This document shows positions 5,814 through 7,680 of a stretch of 7,680 nt of DNA, in pieces. The notes beneath the pieces were generated by a model. The model saw nothing but the letters and a program-made list of their open reading frames with translations, made no database searches and had not been told where the DNA came from. Numbering within the stretch: the stretch's first letter is position 1; each line of letters begins with the position of its first letter. Source of the stretch: an uncultured Eubacteriales bacterium (lineage in GTDB: Bacteria; Bacillota; Clostridia; Oscillospirales; Oscillospiraceae); NCBI GenBank assembly GCA_900554625.1, contig USHP01000083.1:1-7680 (forward strand), in the 5' to 3' direction. A program made the position numbers and the translations under genes.

Positions 5814-6530
5814 TCAGTCAATGTACCCGTAATCGATATCCAGTTCCGGGAAGCCGGACAGTTTATTCTTGATGGCGTTGGTATCTTCCGTATTGCGCAG
5901 ATCCATGCGGCCCTTGGCAAAGGGCATCCGGCAGATGGTCTGCTCCTCCCGCTGGATCGCGTCATAGGTTGCATCGTCTACGATTACCACAGCGCTCTTG
6001 TCCGGATAGTAGCCAATCCAGGCATAACCCGCATGCTGCAGGGCAATCTCCGTGCCATCCACATTCAGGCTGGTCATCAGCTCGGGAGAACCCAGGTAGA
6101 TGTTCTGTGCGCCGTCCAGTCCCTCAATTTGCGTCATGGGAATGGTGGCAATACTGCCATTCATTTCATTGCCGTCTTTGCGAACGCGGAACATCTGATC
6201 GTTCAGCATTTCTTTGGCGGTAGACTTGGAAAGAATCAGGTAAATGTCATCGATGAATACAGGTTCCCCGTCTCTTACCATCTGTTCTCCATTCTCATCC
6301 AACATGGCAATCGGGTTATTGACTGCCTTAAACGGGTACTCGGTGACATTGGCAGACTGGTTCTTGTACAGCTCCTTTGCCGCCTGCACATCGGCATCTT
6401 CACCGGTAACAATAATGGCGTTGAAATATCTGGCAGGTCCTTTCAGATAATACTTCAGACCCTGCTGGGCATCATCCACAAGCAGAGCAACAACGACAAT
6501 AGCCAAACCAATTTTGATAGCTTTTTTCAT
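5814..6530 (-). CDS. Membrane-anchored extracytoplasmic protein of unknown family, linked to an ABC efflux locus
   Basis: I do not recognise this 238-residue protein. It starts MKKAIKIGLAIVVVALLV, a short basic end plus one hydrophobic helix, then a hydrophilic chain with no further membrane segment. There is no lipobox Cys, so it is a signal-anchored or cleaved exported protein. The chain is acidic, with recognisable stretches RYFNAIIVTGEDADVQAAKE, FIDDIYLILSKSTAKEML and HAGYAWIGYYPDKSAVVIVDD. The end is DIDYGYID. The ATG at 6528-6530 is chosen over one 21 bp upstream because AAGGAG (6538-6543) lies 7 nt before it, inside the longer reading. It sits between the histidine kinase and the ABC genes, 42 bp before the ATPase, and is first after the regulated promoter. 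It could be an accessory or sensing subunit of the transporter (inference). Confidence 0.75.
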   Translation of the reverse strand: MKKAIKIGLAIVVVALLVDDAQQGLKYYLKGPARYFNAIIVTGEDADVQAAKELYKNQSANVTEYPFKAVNNPIAMLDENGEQMVRDGEPVFIDDIYLILSKSTAKEMLNDQMFRVRKDGNEMNGSIATIPMTQIEGLDGAQNIYLGSPELMTSLNVDGTEIALQHAGYAWIGYYPDKSAVVIVDDATYDAIQREEQTICRMPFAKGRMDLRNTEDTNAIKNKLSGFPELDIDYGYID

Positions 6531-6565
6531 AGTAATACTCCTTAAGATCATGTATGGATGCCCAT

Positions 6566-6594
6566 AGTATACACGATTGATTTGGCCAATACCA
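6566..6594 (-). promoter_or_regulatory. Predicted promoter of the efflux module
   Basis: On the minus strand, TATACT (6566-6571) is a good -10 box; 17 bp upstream is TGGTAT (6589-6594), a poor -35. The start would be near 6559, about 30 nt before the membrane-anchored protein's start codon. The weak -35, with repeated motifs just upstream, suggests activation by a response regulator. Confidence 0.45.
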
Positions 6595-6601
6595 TAACAC
6601 G

Positions 6602-6642
6602 AATCTTACAAAGAGGCCGTAATCTTACAAAATAGTAAGATT
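6602..6642. repeat. Three GTAAGATT motifs, candidate response-regulator sites
   Basis: The octamer GTAAGATT occurs on the minus strand at 6602-6609 and 6621-6628 (direct repeats 19 bp apart) and inverted at 6635-6642. The first is centred about 46 bp upstream of the predicted transcription start, a usual position for an OmpR-family activator. Tandem repeats spaced near two helical turns are typical of that family. The adjacent histidine kinase makes a cognate regulator, encoded off the window, plausible. Confidence 0.45.
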
Positions 6643-6649
6643 ACGGCCT
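6614..6649 (-). terminator. Perfect 15-bp hairpin after the histidine kinase gene
   Basis: AGGCCGTAATCTTAC (6614-6628) pairs perfectly with GTAAGATTACGGCCT (6635-6649) around a 6-nt loop, 11 bp after the kinase stop codon. In the kinase transcript the stem is followed by CTTTGT, a weak U-stretch, so termination may be partial. The stem includes two of the GTAAGATT motifs, so the same bases may act as terminator in RNA and operator in DNA. Confidence 0.55.
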
Positions 6650-6660
6650 GAATCAGCAAT

Positions 6661-7680
6661 TTACACCCCATGGGTGGGGAAGGTAATGACAAACGTCGTT
6701 CCCTCTCCTTTGGTGCTCATCACATCGATATACCCACCGTGGGCATCGATTACGGTTTTGGCAATGGAAAGGCCAATGCCTACGGAATCCTTTTTATTGG
6801 AAATTTTACTCTTATAAAACCGCTGGAAAATATTCGCCAGGTCTACCCGGTCAATGCCTTCGCCGGTATCCCGCACCGTAACCTTGAAAAACAGCAGCGC
6901 TGCACTGGTGGTGATGGTAACGCTTCCGCCAGATCCGGTATGCTCGATGCAGTTTTTGGCGATGTTCTGGAAGGCTTCCTTCATCCAGAAGTGATCCAGA
7001 GAAAGGGTATCGTCGGTGTCCATTTCCAGTCGGATTTGCACCCCTTTTTCCGCTGCCAGCTGCCGCAGATCCCCTGCTACCTCCCCCAAAAGCGCCGATA
7101 CCCTGGTGGGTTTCTTCTCATATTCCACCACATGGGCATCCAGCTTTGCCAGTTTGAGAATCCGCTGGATCATGGAGTTCATATTCGCCAGCTGGGCGGC
7201 ATTATCCTGCAGGAATTGGATGCGCTGCTCTTCGGTAATCCTCCGATTGAGCAGGATGTCGTTATAGAGCATCATGGTTGCCAGCTTGGTTTTGAACTGA
7301 TGGGAAATATTTTGCAGCAAATCCACCAGTTGCTGTTTTTCCCGTTGGGTCTGCTCTATGTTATTTTGAATCACCCGGCGAATATTGGAAAATTCCACCG
7401 AAAGTTTGGCAAAATCCCCTTCCCCGTTTTCCTGCACCGCCGGAGAATAATCTGCATCCAAAATTTTTCTGGCAGCCTGGGTCAGCTCCCGGATTTTCCC
7501 ATACAGTGCTGCATACTGCCGATACTGAAACAGAAACAGCACCAAGCACAGGATCGCCGTCAGCACCAGCGGCGCAAAGGAAACCTGCAGATTGGGAAAG
7601 AGGCTGCTGCTCAGCTGCTCCGTGATTCCATATTCTTTCAGAAATTGGCGTCCCAGCTGCCGGTCCGCATCGGTAAGCTC
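6661..7680 (-). CDS. Sensor histidine kinase (N-terminus off the window)
   Basis: This is a membrane sensor that autophosphorylates and passes phosphate to a response regulator, presumably encoded upstream beyond the window. The frame is open to base 7680, so the visible 339 residues are partial; the GTG at 7564-7566 is internal to the membrane helix and not the start. In order: an extracytoplasmic end of at least about 32 residues, a membrane helix (FAPLVLTAILCLVLFLF), a HAMP-like linker, and the dimerisation box with SHQFKTKLATM (His codon 7300-7302). Then come the N-box (NIAKNCIEHT), G1 (DTGEGID), the F-box (IFQRFYKS) and G2 (GIGLSIAK). The Pro usual four residues after the phospho-accepting His pair (HQLKTPL) is Lys here. 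All ATP-binding boxes look intact. Together with the following ABC genes it resembles antimicrobial-peptide/cell-envelope stress modules. Confidence 0.9.
   Translation of the reverse strand, partial: ELTDADRQLGRQFLKEYGITEQLSSSLFPNLQVSFAPLVLTAILCLVLFLFQYRQYAALYGKIRELTQAARKILDADYSPAVQENGEGDFAKLSVEFSNIRRVIQNNIEQTQREKQQLVDLLQNISHQFKTKLATMMLYNDILLNRRITEEQRIQFLQDNAAQLANMNSMIQRILKLAKLDAHVVEYEKKPTRVSALLGEVAGDLRQLAAEKGVQIRLEMDTDDTLSLDHFWMKEAFQNIAKNCIEHTGSGGSVTITTSAALLFFKVTVRDTGEGIDRVDLANIFQRFYKSKISNKKDSVGIGLSIAKTVIDAHGGYIDVMSTKGEGTTFVITFPTHGV

Noticed and set aside
5805..6545. 246-codon plus-strand open frame opposite the unknown exported protein
   Set aside because: The minus-strand frame has a signal anchor, an ideal ribosome site and operon context; the plus frame has none, so it is treated as a shadow.

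Overview
The window looks like a piece of a mid-GC Firmicutes genome, most likely a gut Clostridia (Oscillospiraceae or Lachnospiraceae type). The reasons are AGGAG-type ribosome binding sites about 7-9 nt before most starts, one TTG start, a Gram-positive lipoprotein binding protein, and the gene content: a CUT1 sugar ABC transporter with a GH36 alpha-galactosidase, and a two-component/ABC-efflux locus. The assignment comes from content and style only; no rRNA or marker gene is present.

Right-to-left on the minus strand, about 3376 to 1 is a sugar-uptake operon: a lipoprotein solute-binding protein, two MalF/MalG-type permeases, and the N-terminal end of a GH36 alpha-galactosidase that leaves the window at base 1. 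No dedicated ATPase is present, as is usual for CUT1 systems that share an MsmK-type ATPase. Two stem-loops sit between genes (binding protein/permease 1 and permease 2/GH36) and could set different expression levels. The roughly 150-nt leader of the binding-protein gene carries two palindromes. A divergent AraC-family regulator starts near 3633-3664 on the plus strand and is the obvious candidate activator for galactoside uptake.

From 7680 down to about 4389, also on the minus strand, is a second module: a sensor histidine kinase (N-terminus off the window), a 130-bp regulatory gap with a perfect 15-bp hairpin and repeated GTAAGATT motifs, an unrecognised membrane-anchored extracytoplasmic protein, a MacB/LolD-type ABC ATPase, and an FtsX-type permease. 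This layout matches stress- or peptide-responsive histidine kinase/ABC modules of Firmicutes.

The most notable feature is damage. The AraC gene and the FtsX permease gene meet tail to tail at about 4383-4389, and both end abruptly there: the regulator lacks its second helix-turn-helix and the permease lacks everything after its first extracytoplasmic domain. The ABC ATPase also has a one-base frameshift just after its Q-loop, and the AraC gene's best start codon is one frame off the body of the protein. This is either real decay of the locus (deletion plus indels) or an assembly join with uncorrected indels; raw reads would decide. I found no CRISPR array, tRNA, rRNA or insertion sequence.
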